Below are positions 8,245 to 17,533 of a stretch of 64,000 nt of DNA, one piece after another; positions within the stretch are counted from its first letter, which is position 1, and every line of letters starts with the position of its first letter. A model generated the notes under the pieces. That model was not told the origin of the DNA. It ran no database searches and saw nothing but the letters and a program-made list of their open reading frames with translations. The translations under genes and the position numbers were made by a program. Origin of the DNA: Endomicrobium proavitum (GTDB lineage Bacteria > Elusimicrobiota > Endomicrobiia > Endomicrobiales > Endomicrobiaceae); NCBI RefSeq assembly GCF_001027545.1, contig NZ_CP009498.1:1364001-1428000 (forward strand), in the 5' to 3' direction.

Positions 8245-9042
8245 TTATTTTTTCAAATCCGAAGGATTCTCTCTCGGAGGCATTTTTATGCTTTTCATTG
8301 TAAATAAACCGGATACAATTGCGCCGACAAAGTATATTGCCCAGACATAAGTGTAATATCTTCCGAACACAACCGTAACTCCGGCGGCAATAAATGAAAC
8401 CGCAAAAACAATAAGACTTACTTCAAGATATTTCCATTTCAGCGGCATTAAATTATAAATGTTGGCAAGTTGATAATTGTGTCTTCTGTGACGTACGTAT
8501 GCCGCCGCCAGAAGCAAAAACCCGACGGGAGAAATAAATTGGCATATTAAATGTATAGCCACAATTTGACCTGCCGGCGCGCCGTTTGCAAACCATATGG
8601 GGTCGTAAATTTTTATTATTCCCCACGAGTAAAGCAGTTTTGAACCGTCAACGGCAAGCGTATTTAACAAAACAAAAATTATTCCCATTAAAGCGCCCAA
8701 TGCGTAAGCCGCAAATTTTGACGAGCGGGGCGCGCCGCTTGGCGTTGGCACCCAGTGAAAAATTGCCACAAGTATTGACGGCGCAATAACGGCCATCAAA
8801 AAAAACTGTCTTAAACAATTAACTATTAAAGGCATCGGGTGAGGCCCTAAAAAATTCTGAAGAGGGCGGGTAATAAAATAAATCCCAAAAAGTATAAACG
8901 CGCCCGCCATTTTTTTAAAACCTATTTCGCCAAACATCATGGCGCGGTATTTTCCCGTTTGTTGAACCAAAAACGCCATAAAAAAATATATAAGCCCCGT
9001 CAATACGGGCAAAAAAAACGTTATTAAAAAATCACTTTTCAT
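8245..9042 (-). CDS. Predicted multi-pass membrane protein, unknown function
   Basis: A 265-residue hydrophobic protein with about seven transmembrane segments (for example near residues 5-27, 45-65, 78-98, 112-132, 155-185, 205-225 and 230-250) and a polar C-terminal tail (KMPPRENPSDLKK). No catalytic motif is recognised. It is the middle gene of a minus-strand group: folD and the next gene upstream overlap, and this gene begins 10 bp after the latter's stop. That spacing suggests one transcript from the folD promoter region. Its role cannot be named. Confidence 0.6.
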   Translation of the reverse strand: MKSDFLITFFLPVLTGLIYFFMAFLVQQTGKYRAMMFGEIGFKKMAGAFILFGIYFITRPLQNFLGPHPMPLIVNCLRQFFLMAVIAPSILVAIFHWVPTPSGAPRSSKFAAYALGALMGIIFVLLNTLAVDGSKLLYSWGIIKIYDPIWFANGAPAGQIVAIHLICQFISPVGFLLLAAAYVRHRRHNYQLANIYNLMPLKWKYLEVSLIVFAVSFIAAGVTVVFGRYYTYVWAIYFVGAIVSGLFTMKSIKMPPRENPSDLKK

Positions 9043-9052
9043 AAAACCCCTT

Positions 9053-9598
9053 TTAGTTTTTAACGCTTATATTATAATACTTTAAAGGCAATTTGTTATC
9101 TTTTAATTTTGACGGTTCCGTTACAAAAAACACGGGGTGCTGTCCCGACTTGTTTTCCGCAACTTCGCAGTGGAAAGATTTTTTAAGCATAGTAAAAAAG
9201 CTTAAGCGCGGATTGTTAAATTCAAGCTCTATCGCCAGCAAATCTTTTTGTGAAAGTTTTCCCGAGTAAAACTTTTTTAAAAATTTTGTTCCCTTATCAA
9301 GAGCGAGTACTAAAAATAATTTTCTAAATTTTAAATTTAAAGGGTTTATTAAAATAAAATCTTCGTTATCGTCGTGGCTGCTTAAGCGAGCGACCGTAGA
9401 CCTTTTGCCTACGCACATAAGCGTGTGCGTTCCGAATTTTTCTTTTGATGTGTAAAATTTTGAAACGGCGCCGGTTTTTGTTTTTGTATTGACGGCTTTC
9501 TGCGTGGGGGTAATAAGTTTTACAAGTTTTTTGCTCTCCAAAAAAGCAAAAAGTTCGGGCGTTGCTTTTTGGGCGGTTAAAAAAATTTCTCTCTTCAT
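9053..9598 (-). CDS. Conserved-looking hypothetical protein
   Basis: A 181-residue soluble, basic protein with no signal peptide or membrane segment. No motif is recognised. Its start codon overlaps the stop of folD by four bases (ATGA arrangement), indicating translational coupling. The multi-pass membrane protein follows 10 bp later. It could be an accessory protein to the membrane protein, but that is inference only from gene order. Confidence 0.6.
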   Translation of the reverse strand: MKREIFLTAQKATPELFAFLESKKLVKLITPTQKAVNTKTKTGAVSKFYTSKEKFGTHTLMCVGKRSTVARLSSHDDNEDFILINPLNLKFRKLFLVLALDKGTKFLKKFYSGKLSQKDLLAIELEFNNPRLSFFTMLKKSFHCEVAENKSGQHPVFFVTEPSKLKDNKLPLKYYNISVKN

Positions 9599-10461
9599 TT
9601 TCTGTTGTTAAACGCTTTTAAAGTGTTTTCCAAAAGCATGGTTATAGTCATAGGCCCCACTCCTCCGGGAACGGGAGTAACAAAAACGTTTGCGTTTGTT
9701 AACGATTCAAAATCTACGTCGCCGTAAAGCTTTCCGTCAACTCTGTTAATGCCCACGTCTATTACCGTTGCGCCGTCTTTTATAAATTCTTTGGTAACAA
9801 ATTTAGCTTTGCCTATAGCGGCAACCACAATGTCTGCGTTTTTGCAAACTTCTTTTAAATTTTTAGTTTTGGAATGCGCCATAATTACCGTTGCGTCGTT
9901 TGCAAGAAGCATCATTGAAAGAGGTTTGCCCACAAGGTTAGAGCGTCCTATAACAACCGCGGTTTTTCCCGCTATTTCTATTTTTGAAGCGTGCAGAAGA
10001 TGTATTACGCCCGACGGAGTGCATGAAAGCAAAACGTTTTTATCAATAAGCTCCTGCCAGTTTTTTGAAAGGTTTAAAAGACCGGCGTTAAAAGGGTGAA
10101 GTCCGTCAACGTCTTTTAAAGGACTTATTGCATTTATGCAGTCTTGCGCAAAACTATTGTCCGGCAGAGGAAGCTGCAGCAAAATTCCGTCTATTTGGGA
10201 ATCTGCGTTTAGATTTTTTATAAGAGAAATAATTTCTTCTTTTGAGGAGTTTGCCGGCAGCGTGCGGTGGAAAGATTTTATCCCTGCGTTTTCGCAAGCT
10301 TTTATTTTAGAGTTTATATAAACCTGACTTGCCGGATTTTCTCCGACTAAAATTGTCGCAAGTCCGGGAACCTTTCCCGTTTCTTTTGTTATCTTTGAAA
10401 CTCTTTCTTTAATTTCCGCCCGTTTAGCGTCGGAAATTTTCTTGCCGTCAATTATATTCAT
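9595..10461 (-). CDS. folD: Methylenetetrahydrofolate dehydrogenase/cyclohydrolase
   Basis: A 288-residue FolD. It interconverts 5,10-methylene-THF and 10-formyl-THF in one-carbon metabolism (purines, formyl-Met). Signatures are the substrate-side YINSKIKACE segment with its catalytic Lys (near residue 53), DGILLQLPLP, the Rossmann part with VIGRSNLVGKP, and the C-terminal PVPGGVGPMTITMLLENT. Length matches the family. It leads the minus-strand group and overlaps the next gene by four bases. Confidence 0.97.
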   Translation of the reverse strand: MNIIDGKKISDAKRAEIKERVSKITKETGKVPGLATILVGENPASQVYINSKIKACENAGIKSFHRTLPANSSKEEIISLIKNLNADSQIDGILLQLPLPDNSFAQDCINAISPLKDVDGLHPFNAGLLNLSKNWQELIDKNVLLSCTPSGVIHLLHASKIEIAGKTAVVIGRSNLVGKPLSMMLLANDATVIMAHSKTKNLKEVCKNADIVVAAIGKAKFVTKEFIKDGATVIDVGINRVDGKLYGDVDFESLTNANVFVTPVPGGVGPMTITMLLENTLKAFNNRK

Positions 10462-10524
10462 AAATTTTCAATTCTCCGTTTTCAATTCTCAATTGCAATT
10501 AGATTATATTAAAAATTTTAATTA

Positions 10525-10554
10525 TTGAAAAGGCGGACTCTTATTTGATATAAT
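10525..10554 (+). promoter_or_regulatory. Sigma-70-type promoter for tRNA-Ser
   Basis: TTGAAA at 10525-10530 and a perfect TATAAT at 10549-10554 with an 18-bp spacer. The first base of the tRNA lies 33 bp past the -10 box. Confidence 0.75.
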
Positions 10555-10586
10555 GCCCAAACCGAAATTTGTAATTTCCGGCACTT

Positions 10587-10678
10587 GGAGGGGTCGCATA
10601 GTTGGCCTAGTGCGCTGGTTTGCTAAACCGGTATACGGATGAAAGTCCGTATCGAGGGTTCAAATCCCTCCCCCTCCG
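10587..10678 (+). tRNA. tRNA-Ser (GCT anticodon)
   Basis: Acceptor arms GGAGGGG and CCCCTCC pair fully. The anticodon loop TTGCTAA gives GCT at 10622-10624, reading AGC/AGU codons. A long class II variable arm (TACGGAT...GTCCGTA) and the T arm GAGGG-TTCAAAT-CCCTC follow. The discriminator is G, as expected for serine. A complete CCA is not encoded. Confidence 0.95.
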
Positions 10679-10805
10679 CCCGTCTTTGGGACGTTGTCCC
10701 TGCGACGCGGCAAGTTAGTCTTCAGGGCAAGGAATTCTAATAGACGCATGTAAAAAGATTTAAGACGGTGTTGCGCCGCAGAAGCGAAGCGCCGAAGGCG
10801 GATAT

Positions 10806-11045
10806 ATGAAGTATGTATATATTCTTACCGATATTAACTATCCAGAAAATTACTACACAGGCATAACTTCCTATTTAAAACGCAGACTCAGCGAGCATAA
10901 TTCAATTAATCATAAACATTCTCAACAATTTCAGCCTTGGGAAATAAAATGTTATTTTGCATTTAAAAACCATAAGCAAGCGGCTGATTTTAAACAATAC
11001 TTAAAAACTTCTTCCGGCAGATTTTTCTGTAAAAAACATTTTTAA
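10806..11045 (+). CDS. Small GIY-YIG domain protein
   Basis: A 79-residue protein beginning MKYVYILTD with YYTGIT and LKRRLSEHN, the GIY-YIG nuclease signature in the short UPF0213/YhbQ-like arrangement (Tyr near residue 4, YTGIT near 18-22, Arg in KRRLSEH). The C-terminal half, with AADFKQYLK and SGRFFCKK, fits the family. Such single-domain proteins are common and are probably DNA-processing nucleases, but their roles are mostly unknown. The usual catalytic Glu of larger members is not evident. It stands alone between tRNA-Ser and the Bax-like genes. Confidence 0.8.
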   Translation: MKYVYILTDINYPENYYTGITSYLKRRLSEHNSINHKHSQQFQPWEIKCYFAFKNHKQAADFKQYLKTSSGRFFCKKHF

Positions 11046-11061
11046 CAAGGGTGACTATCTC

Positions 11062-11901
11062 ATGCGATTTTTTACGTTATCGCTTGTCGTTATTCTAACA
11101 ACAATTTTAACAGGCTGTTTTGCACTGCATAAAAAAGATTTGCATAATAATTTTTTTGTGGCTAGTTCTTACGCGCAGATGGAGCGGATTTGCGAAAAAT
11201 ACGGCGACGAGCCGGATAAAATGCGTCTTGAAAAAAAAGCTCCGCTTTTGCTGTTTAAAGGTTTTCCGCCGGATTTTCCGCAGCAGGATTTATCGCTTAG
11301 AAAGAAAATATTTATACAAGCGGTGCTTCCGGTGGCGCTGGCTGTAAATCGGGAGATAATGTCAAAAAGAGAAAAGCTTATACTTTTAAGTAAAAAATCT
11401 TCGCTTTCTTCTTCGGATGAACGCTGGATTTCCGAAGTTAAAGACGAATACGGCGGACAATCGCTTTCTTTGGAAGAGCTTATAAAAAGAGTTGACGTTA
11501 TTCCTGCGTCTCTTGTTCTTGCTCAGGGCGCGCACGAAACGGCTTGGGGCAGCTCAAGATTTTTAGTGGAAGGAAACGCGCTGTTTGGCGAGTGGGTTTG
11601 GGATTCGTCGGGAATAATTCCGCTTGGCAGACCCGAGGGGCAAAATTATTCCATAAAAAGTTTTGCGTCTATTTACGATTGCGCCCGAAGTTATGCCGAT
11701 AAACTCAACCGTCTTGACGCTTATGCAAAATTTAGAACGCTGCGCGCAAATTTAAGAGCTGAAAATGCGCCGCTTTCCGGAACGGTTCTTGCCGAAGGTT
11801 TGGAAAATTATTCCGGCGAAGGCAAGGCTTATATCAATAAAATAAAGTCGCAAATAGCGGAAAACGGTTTATCTGATTTTGACGAAGTTGTATTAAAATA
11901 A
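11062..11901 (+). CDS. Bax-like glucosaminidase lipoprotein, paralogue 1
   Basis: A 279-residue exported protein. The signal peptide ends in LTGC, a lipobox, so it is probably a lipoprotein. The C-terminal half is a glucosaminidase (Bax/FlgJ-type) domain: VIPASLVLAQGAHETAWGSS with the candidate catalytic Glu in HETAWG, then RFLVEGNALFGEW, SFASIYDCARSYADKLNR and ENYSGEGKAYINKI. By family knowledge it would cut the glycan strands of peptidoglycan. The next gene is a paralogue with the same layout 12 bp downstream. They are likely an operon for wall remodelling, perhaps with the DUF45 and OmpA genes that follow. Confidence 0.85.
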   Translation: MRFFTLSLVVILTTILTGCFALHKKDLHNNFFVASSYAQMERICEKYGDEPDKMRLEKKAPLLLFKGFPPDFPQQDLSLRKKIFIQAVLPVALAVNREIMSKREKLILLSKKSSLSSSDERWISEVKDEYGGQSLSLEELIKRVDVIPASLVLAQGAHETAWGSSRFLVEGNALFGEWVWDSSGIIPLGRPEGQNYSIKSFASIYDCARSYADKLNRLDAYAKFRTLRANLRAENAPLSGTVLAEGLENYSGEGKAYINKIKSQIAENGLSDFDEVVLK

Positions 11902-11913
11902 CCGGAGGATAAA

Positions 11914-12753
11914 ATGCGGTATTTTTCAATTGCAGCTTTATTTTTGGTTGCCGGAATATTTCTTTTTTCGTGCAGCTCCGACAAGGCGCAAGGCGCTTTT
12001 GTAAAAGTTGAACATTTTAAAGAAATGGTTGAGCTTTGCAAAGAGCACGGACTTGACGCTAAAGTAATACGCGAAACAAAAAAAGCCCCAAGATTTTTCT
12101 TTAAAAATTTGCCCCAAGATTTTGCAAAAACCGAAAACGAGCAGTTAAGAAATGAAATGTTTATTCATGCTATCGGTCCGATTATTTTGCTTGCTAATGA
12201 AAATATAGCAAAAGACAGAGAAAAACTTATAAAGCTGTCAAATCAGTATTCCATTACTAGCGAAGAGGAAGAGTGGCTTACGGCTTTGCAAAAAGAGTAT
12301 GAAGCAGAACATTTGTCTATATCTGAACTTATAGAAAGAGTTGATATTGTTCCCGTGTCTCTTGCCATAGCGCAGGCGGCGCAGGAATCTTGGTGGGGAA
12401 CGTCCCGCTTTGCGCTTGAAGGCAATGCTTTTTTCGGCGAACATATAAACAATACTTCAGGCATGCTTCCAAAAGAGCACTCAAAAAAAATAACGTGGTC
12501 TGTTAAAAAATTTCCGTCAATTTACAGATCCGTTAGAAGTTATGCGGATAAAATTAATCGCGTGGACGCATATAAAGAATTAAGAGATATTAGAGCAGCC
12601 GCAAGAAAAGCAGGACGTCCTATTTTGGGTTTTGAACTTGCGCAAGGTCTTGGACATTATTCCGAGCAAGGCGACAAATATATAACTTACATACAAGCTG
12701 TTATAACTAAAAATAATCTTGAAGATTTAGATCGCGTGCGTCTTGTAAAATAA
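11914..12753 (+). CDS. Bax-like glucosaminidase lipoprotein, paralogue 2
   Basis: A 279-residue paralogue of the preceding gene with a lipobox near LFSCSS and the same glucosaminidase domain: PVSLAIAQAAQESWWGTS (candidate catalytic Glu in QESWWG), RFALEGNAFFGEH, FPSIYRSVRSYADKINR and GHYSEQGDKYITYI. A strong ACCGGAGG ribosome site precedes the ATG. Identical length and conserved motif spacing indicate a tandem duplication that has diverged. It ends two bases before the DUF45 protease start, so it is translationally close-coupled. It acts in the periplasm on peptidoglycan, by family. Confidence 0.85.
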   Translation: MRYFSIAALFLVAGIFLFSCSSDKAQGAFVKVEHFKEMVELCKEHGLDAKVIRETKKAPRFFFKNLPQDFAKTENEQLRNEMFIHAIGPIILLANENIAKDREKLIKLSNQYSITSEEEEWLTALQKEYEAEHLSISELIERVDIVPVSLAIAQAAQESWWGTSRFALEGNAFFGEHINNTSGMLPKEHSKKITWSVKKFPSIYRSVRSYADKINRVDAYKELRDIRAAARKAGRPILGFELAQGLGHYSEQGDKYITYIQAVITKNNLEDLDRVRLVK

Positions 12754-12754
12754 A

Positions 12755-13438
12755 ATGGAAAGCATTGAGTTTGACGGCGTTAAAGCTTTAATAATAAGAA
12801 AGAAAATAAAAAACGCGTATATAAAAATAAAATCTTCCGGCGAAGTCGTTATAACTGCGCCGTTAAGATATCCGTCGGTGCTTATAGAAAGATTTTTCGG
12901 CAGAAAACTCGGCTGGATAAAAAAACGCAAAGCCGCCGTTTTAGCGCGCCCGGCAAAAATTAAAAATTTGTATATCGACGGAGAACATGTTGAATTATTC
13001 GGCAAAAAATACGCGCTTAACGTTTACAATGCAAAAAAATCCTACGTTGTTTTAAATTGCGATTCAATATGTTTATACGTTAAAGACGGCGCGGGATACG
13101 ATAAAAAGAAAAAAGCCATGGACGCTTTTTATAAAAAACAATTAGAAAATATTGTTCCGGCGTTTATAAATAAATGGCTTCTGGAAATACGCGCCGTGGC
13201 GCCTGCTCCAATAACTCTCTGTTTTAAAAGTATGAAAAGCAAATGGGGCAGTTGCAGAGTAAACGAAAGAAAAATTACTCTTAACACCGAACTTGCGAAA
13301 AAATCCGTCAGATGCGCGGAGTATGTATGCGCGCACGAAGTTTTACATTTGCGCCAAATACGTCACAATAAAGATTTCAAAGATTTTATGAAACGGGCTT
13401 TCCCCGACTGGAAAGCGCTTGAGGAAGAGTTGAAATGA
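12755..13438 (+). CDS. DUF45 (YgjP/SprT-like) zinc metallopeptidase
   Basis: A 227-residue protein with the SKWGSCR motif and, near residue 192, the zinc-binding CAHEVLHLRQIRHN (an HExxH with the third ligand in the following RHN). A basic N-terminal beta-rich part carries KIKSSGEVVITAP. This is the YgjP/DUF45 family of soluble predicted metalloproteases of unknown substrate. It lies directly after the Bax-like pair (two bases) and overlaps the next gene by four bases (ATGA), so it belongs to the same transcription unit. Confidence 0.85.
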   Translation: MESIEFDGVKALIIRKKIKNAYIKIKSSGEVVITAPLRYPSVLIERFFGRKLGWIKKRKAAVLARPAKIKNLYIDGEHVELFGKKYALNVYNAKKSYVVLNCDSICLYVKDGAGYDKKKKAMDAFYKKQLENIVPAFINKWLLEIRAVAPAPITLCFKSMKSKWGSCRVNERKITLNTELAKKSVRCAEYVCAHEVLHLRQIRHNKDFKDFMKRAFPDWKALEEELK

Positions 13439-13893
13439 TAAACGCAATAAAAATTTTTACAATTGTCTTTGTAATTTCTTTTGTTTGCGCCGGCGCGCTT
13501 TTTGCAAAAGAGTACGTTTCGGATTCCGCAACTTCCGCCGCTGCGGTTAAAGCCGGCTCAAAAATTATAATTCCCGGATTTTATTTTGATAAAGAAAACT
13601 CTTCAAACGCAAGCTTGAAAAAGCGCGTTAAAAATGTTGCAGCCCAAATAAAGAAGGTAAAATTTTCAAAAGTTATAGTTGAAGGGTATGCGGATAATTC
13701 CGGAACTTCTTCCCAAAGTTTAAAAAATTCAAAATCAAGAGCGAATTTTGTCCGCAAAGAACTTATAAAAAACGGAATTCCCGCAAAAAAAGTTACCATA
13801 AAATCTTTTGGCTCCGTAAACCCCTTGGCAAGCAACGGCGATGACCAAGGCAGAATGCTCAATCGCCGCGTTGAACTCCTTCTTGTCCGCTAA
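13435..13893 (+). CDS. OmpA-family peptidoglycan-binding protein
   Basis: A 152-residue exported protein: a signal peptide (residues ~1-24, ending GALFA) and one OmpA C-terminal domain with VIVEGYADNSGT, the NSKSRANFVRKELI helix, KKVTIKSFGSVNP and the NRRVELLL end. It would tether the outer membrane to peptidoglycan through meso-diaminopimelate binding. The Asp in YADNSG and the Arg of NRRVE are conserved ligands. There is no beta-barrel, so it is a soluble or Pal-like type, but no lipobox Cys is seen. The start overlaps the DUF45 stop. Confidence 0.88.
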   Translation: MINAIKIFTIVFVISFVCAGALFAKEYVSDSATSAAAVKAGSKIIIPGFYFDKENSSNASLKKRVKNVAAQIKKVKFSKVIVEGYADNSGTSSQSLKNSKSRANFVRKELIKNGIPAKKVTIKSFGSVNPLASNGDDQGRMLNRRVELLLVR

Positions 13894-13901
13894 CTTCCGT
13901 C

Positions 13902-13930
13902 TTGATTTTTACCTGGAAAAATAATAGAAT
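13902..13930 (+). promoter_or_regulatory. Sigma-70-type promoter for tRNA-Met
   Basis: TTGATT at 13902-13907, a 17-bp spacer, and TAGAAT at 13925-13930, with the tRNA starting 16 bp further on. Confidence 0.65.
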
Positions 13931-13946
13931 TATCAAACTGATTTTT

Positions 13947-14018
<72 letters not shown>

Positions 14019-14232
14019 TTTTTGTTTCATCTTTTAAGTTTATGCTGCGTTGCGCATTTCCTCGCGCGCCTTTTGCACGCTTCGTCGGTGTGCGCCTTGC
14101 CTAAACTTAAAATACTTCGCAAAAATTGCAGGGCTTTTGAATTTATATTCCATAAAAAATATCTCATTTAAGTAATGGCAACTCTCCGGGTTTTATCCAA
14201 AAATAAAACTTTTTCCTTTTCAAACAAAACCT

Positions 14233-16380
14233 ATGCGACAGAAACTTTTCCTTTTAATTATTGGCGTTTGCGCTGCGTTTATTGAGTTTTTAATTTTTCG
14301 GGAAGCTCTTCCCGTGTTTCAGGGAACGGATATTATTTCCGGTTTTATAGTTGCCGATATTGCAGCCGCTTTTTGGTTGGGCGTTTATTTTTACGGCAAG
14401 CAAAAGATATTTAATTTTTCAAAAAGAAATTTTTTTATAGGCATATTTGTTTTGTGCGCAGCGTTTGTTTTTTCTTTTGTTGTTTTTAGAAGTTTGCGCG
14501 CATTTTTAGGCGTTGCGTTGGGCGGCGGAATTTCTTTGAAATCTGCATTTTTGTATATTTTTTTAGCGGTTGTCCCCGTAAATTTTATGCAGGGCGCGCT
14601 TTGCGCGGCATCCGTAAAGTTTGCGGCTGGCGCAAAAAATCCTGCAAAAGAAAGTTTTATTTTCATATCGCTTGGTTTTGCGGCGGGCGCAATAATTTGC
14701 TCGTTATTTTTAGGAGCATTTTTAGCGACAGATATTATTATAATAACGGCGATATTGTTTTTGCTTTCGCCTCTGCTTTTTGCGCAGACTAAAAAAGAAG
14801 CGTGCTGTACCGTTTTGGCGGTTATTTTTGCGGCGGTTGCCGTAAGCGGCGCGTCGGCAAAAATTGACAAGAAAATTCTTGAGGGCAGTTTCGGATTTTG
14901 GGAAGTAAAAGAGTATAAATATACGCCGTACGGTCAAACGGCGCTGGTTTCTAAAAACGGCGAATCGGCTCTTCTGGAAAACGGAATAATAAATTACTCT
15001 AATCCGGACGCCGAAATAATAGATTCTGAAAATTTTGGGCACATTCCCGCTTTGTATCATGAAAATCCGAAAAAAGTTTTAATTATCGGCGGCGCTGCAA
15101 GATATTTGCCGATGATTTTAACTCATAAAGTTAAACAAATTGACTACGTAGAGCCCGATAAAGCCGTAACCGATATTATAAGCTCAAACATTTACCGCGA
15201 AAGCAAAATGTTTGACGATATAAAAGTTAACATTTACAATGAAAATATAAGGCAGTTTATAAAAAACACTCCAACGCGCTACGATTTAATTCTTGTCGGT
15301 TTTTCCGACCCTGTAAATCTTTATATCAACGGTTTTTACACAAAAGATTTTTTCCTCAAGGCTAAAAAAGTTTTGGCGCCCGGCGGGTTGTTGGCGGTAA
15401 ATCTTTCCGGCAAGCTTACTTTTTCTTCTTATATTATGGCGGAACTTAACAAATCCGTTGCCCGTGCGGTCGGCGAAGCGTTTAAATATTCAAGCATTAT
15501 TCCGGGAGCGCGCAACATAATTGTAGGCGGCGACTCTAAAATGCCTTACAGAATAAACGTTAAACGCAGGCTTTACGAAGTTCAGCAAACCACTCTTGTT
15601 CTTTCAAAATATTACCTTGACGACTTAATGGACACGCAGGCAACCCTGTGGTTTAAAAACGAAATGGACATAATTGCAAAAAGAGACGTCGTAAATTCGG
15701 ATTTAAGTCCAAGCGCAATGATGCTGTCGGTTTTATATATGCAATCCGGTTTTTCGCCTTATTTAAGCGTTTTTTTAGACGACATTTTGCAGTATTCTTA
15801 TCTTGCGGTGTTTGCGGTTATAATAATATTTTTCCTTTCCCGAACTCTTTATAAAACGGCGGCTTTTGCGCAAGGCGTATCGGCGGCATGGCTTGCTTTT
15901 AATGTTATTTTCGCGTTTCAAACTTACAGCGGACAAATTTTCAGATGGGGCGCTTGCGCCTGTGCGGTTTTTATTTTGGGGGTTCTTGTCGCAATATTGT
16001 TTTACGGCAAAATTTATAAACGCGCGCCGTTTATAAATAAGATGTTTTTATGCGAAGCGCTGCAAATAGCGCTGTTTATTGTTTGGTATATAATTTTAAA
16101 GATTTACGCCGTCAATGTTTGGACGGCGCTTGCGGTAATTTTGTGTTTGGGCGTTTTGTTCGGCGCCGGTGTTGCGCTGCTTACGGAACATACGCGCAAA
16201 CTTGCCGACAGAAAACGCGCACTTGTTTTAACGCTTGCCGGTTTTGTTGCGGCGTCGCTTTTGGGCGGCGGTTTTTTAATTCCCGCATGGGGAATAGAAG
16301 GTTCTTTGTATTTCATATTTTTTCTGAAGTTTTTAATTTTTTGCCGATGGGCGGATTTGAAAAAGACAATTACGAATTAG
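14233..16380 (+). CDS. Membrane protein with spermidine-synthase-like domain
   Basis: A 715-residue fusion. An N-terminal membrane region (about seven helices, residues 5-215) is followed by a soluble Rossmann methyltransferase-like domain (~220-480), then four to six further helices (~515-705). The soluble part matches spermine/spermidine synthase-like proteins: KKVLIIGGAARYLP, IDYVEPDKAV, ILVGFSDPVNL, FYTKDFFLKAKKVLAPGG. The nucleotide loop GGAARY departs from the classical GGGDGG, so aminopropyl transfer should not be assumed. Membrane-fused members of this family are widespread and mostly uncharacterised. It stands alone between tRNA-Met and aroB. Confidence 0.75.
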   Translation: MRQKLFLLIIGVCAAFIEFLIFREALPVFQGTDIISGFIVADIAAAFWLGVYFYGKQKIFNFSKRNFFIGIFVLCAAFVFSFVVFRSLRAFLGVALGGGISLKSAFLYIFLAVVPVNFMQGALCAASVKFAAGAKNPAKESFIFISLGFAAGAIICSLFLGAFLATDIIIITAILFLLSPLLFAQTKKEACCTVLAVIFAAVAVSGASAKIDKKILEGSFGFWEVKEYKYTPYGQTALVSKNGESALLENGIINYSNPDAEIIDSENFGHIPALYHENPKKVLIIGGAARYLPMILTHKVKQIDYVEPDKAVTDIISSNIYRESKMFDDIKVNIYNENIRQFIKNTPTRYDLILVGFSDPVNLYINGFYTKDFFLKAKKVLAPGGLLAVNLSGKLTFSSYIMAELNKSVARAVGEAFKYSSIIPGARNIIVGGDSKMPYRINVKRRLYEVQQTTLVLSKYYLDDLMDTQATLWFKNEMDIIAKRDVVNSDLSPSAMMLSVLYMQSGFSPYLSVFLDDILQYSYLAVFAVIIIFFLSRTLYKTAAFAQGVSAAWLAFNVIFAFQTYSGQIFRWGACACAVFILGVLVAILFYGKIYKRAPFINKMFLCEALQIALFIVWYIILKIYAVNVWTALAVILCLGVLFGAGVALLTEHTRKLADRKRALVLTLAGFVAASLLGGGFLIPAWGIEGSLYFIFFLKFLIFCRWADLKKTITN

Positions 16381-16441
16381 GAATTACAAATTACGAATTT
16401 CACAATAAGACAAACCTTTAAAAAAATTGTAGAATTAACTT

Positions 16442-17533
16442 ATGCAAACAATAAAAGTCAGGCTTAAAACCAATCCTTATAATATTTTAATTTCAGAGTC
16501 CTCGGCGGATTTTGTAGCCGCTTTTAAAAAAGTTTTCCGCGCGAAAAATATTTTTATAGTTACGGATTCCAACGTCGCTAAAATTCACTTAAAATCGTTT
16601 TCGGATATTTTAAAAAAAGCTGGGTTTCAAACTTCTTTTGCGGTTATACCCGCCGGCGAAAGCGGCAAAAGCATAGCGTCTTTAAGCTCTTTGTATGATA
16701 AGGCTCTTAAAGCGGGGCTTGACAGGAAAGGTTGCGTTATAGCTTTGGGCGGCGGAGTTGTCGGCGACGTTGCGGGGTTTTTTGCGGCAACGTATATGCG
16801 CGGCGTTAAATTTGTTCAGGCGCCTACTACGCTTCTTGCCATGACGGATTCTTCCGTCGGCGGAAAAACTGCCGTAAATACTTCCGGCGGAAAAAATATT
16901 GCCGGAACTTTTTATCAGCCGTCTTTTGTGTGGATAAACTCTTTTTACCTTGCCACGCTTGACGAGCGTCAGCTAAAAAACGGTCTTGCCGAAGTTGTAA
17001 AATACGCCTTTACTTTTGATAAAAATTTTTACGACTATCTTCAAGATGTTTTAGAAAAAGGCATTATCGGCGCGGACGAATTTAACTATATGATTTTTAA
17101 AAGCTGCTCTTACAAAGCGCGCGTCGTTGAAAAAGACGAAAAAGAAGTTACCGGCGTTCGCGCGGTTTTAAATTTCGGACATACCTTGGCGCACGCAATT
17201 GAAACTTTTACAAAATATAAAAAATTTCTTCACGGAGAAGCCGTGGCCGCCGGAATGCTTTACGCGGCAAAACTTTCTCTCGATTTAAAATTGTGCGGCA
17301 AAGAAACGTTTCTGCAGGTAAAAGAGCTTTTAACCGCCGCCGGATTTGTTTTCAACTTTAAAAACTTAAATGCTCTCAAACTTTTGGAACTTATGAAAAA
17401 AGATAAAAAATCCGTAAACGCGTCTTTACGTTTTGTATTATTAAAAGATATAGGAAAAAGCATTTCGGACGCGGAAGTTAAAGACGGCGCGGCTTTAAAA
17501 ACGCTTAAAGAATTTTTGAGGGAGAATAAATGA
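16442..17533 (+). CDS. aroB: 3-dehydroquinate synthase
   Basis: A 363-residue AroB, the second shikimate-pathway enzyme (DAHP to 3-dehydroquinate; NAD and a divalent metal). Seen: the NAD site GGGVVGDVAGFFAATYMRG (near residues 100-118), PTTLLAMTDSSVGGKTAVN, and the metal ligands in LAEVVKYAF, NFGHTLAHAIE and HGEAVAAGM. Length is normal. It overlaps aroQ, the next enzyme in the pathway, by four bases. Confidence 0.97.
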   Translation: MQTIKVRLKTNPYNILISESSADFVAAFKKVFRAKNIFIVTDSNVAKIHLKSFSDILKKAGFQTSFAVIPAGESGKSIASLSSLYDKALKAGLDRKGCVIALGGGVVGDVAGFFAATYMRGVKFVQAPTTLLAMTDSSVGGKTAVNTSGGKNIAGTFYQPSFVWINSFYLATLDERQLKNGLAEVVKYAFTFDKNFYDYLQDVLEKGIIGADEFNYMIFKSCSYKARVVEKDEKEVTGVRAVLNFGHTLAHAIETFTKYKKFLHGEAVAAGMLYAAKLSLDLKLCGKETFLQVKELLTAAGFVFNFKNLNALKLLELMKKDKKSVNASLRFVLLKDIGKSISDAEVKDGAALKTLKEFLRENK

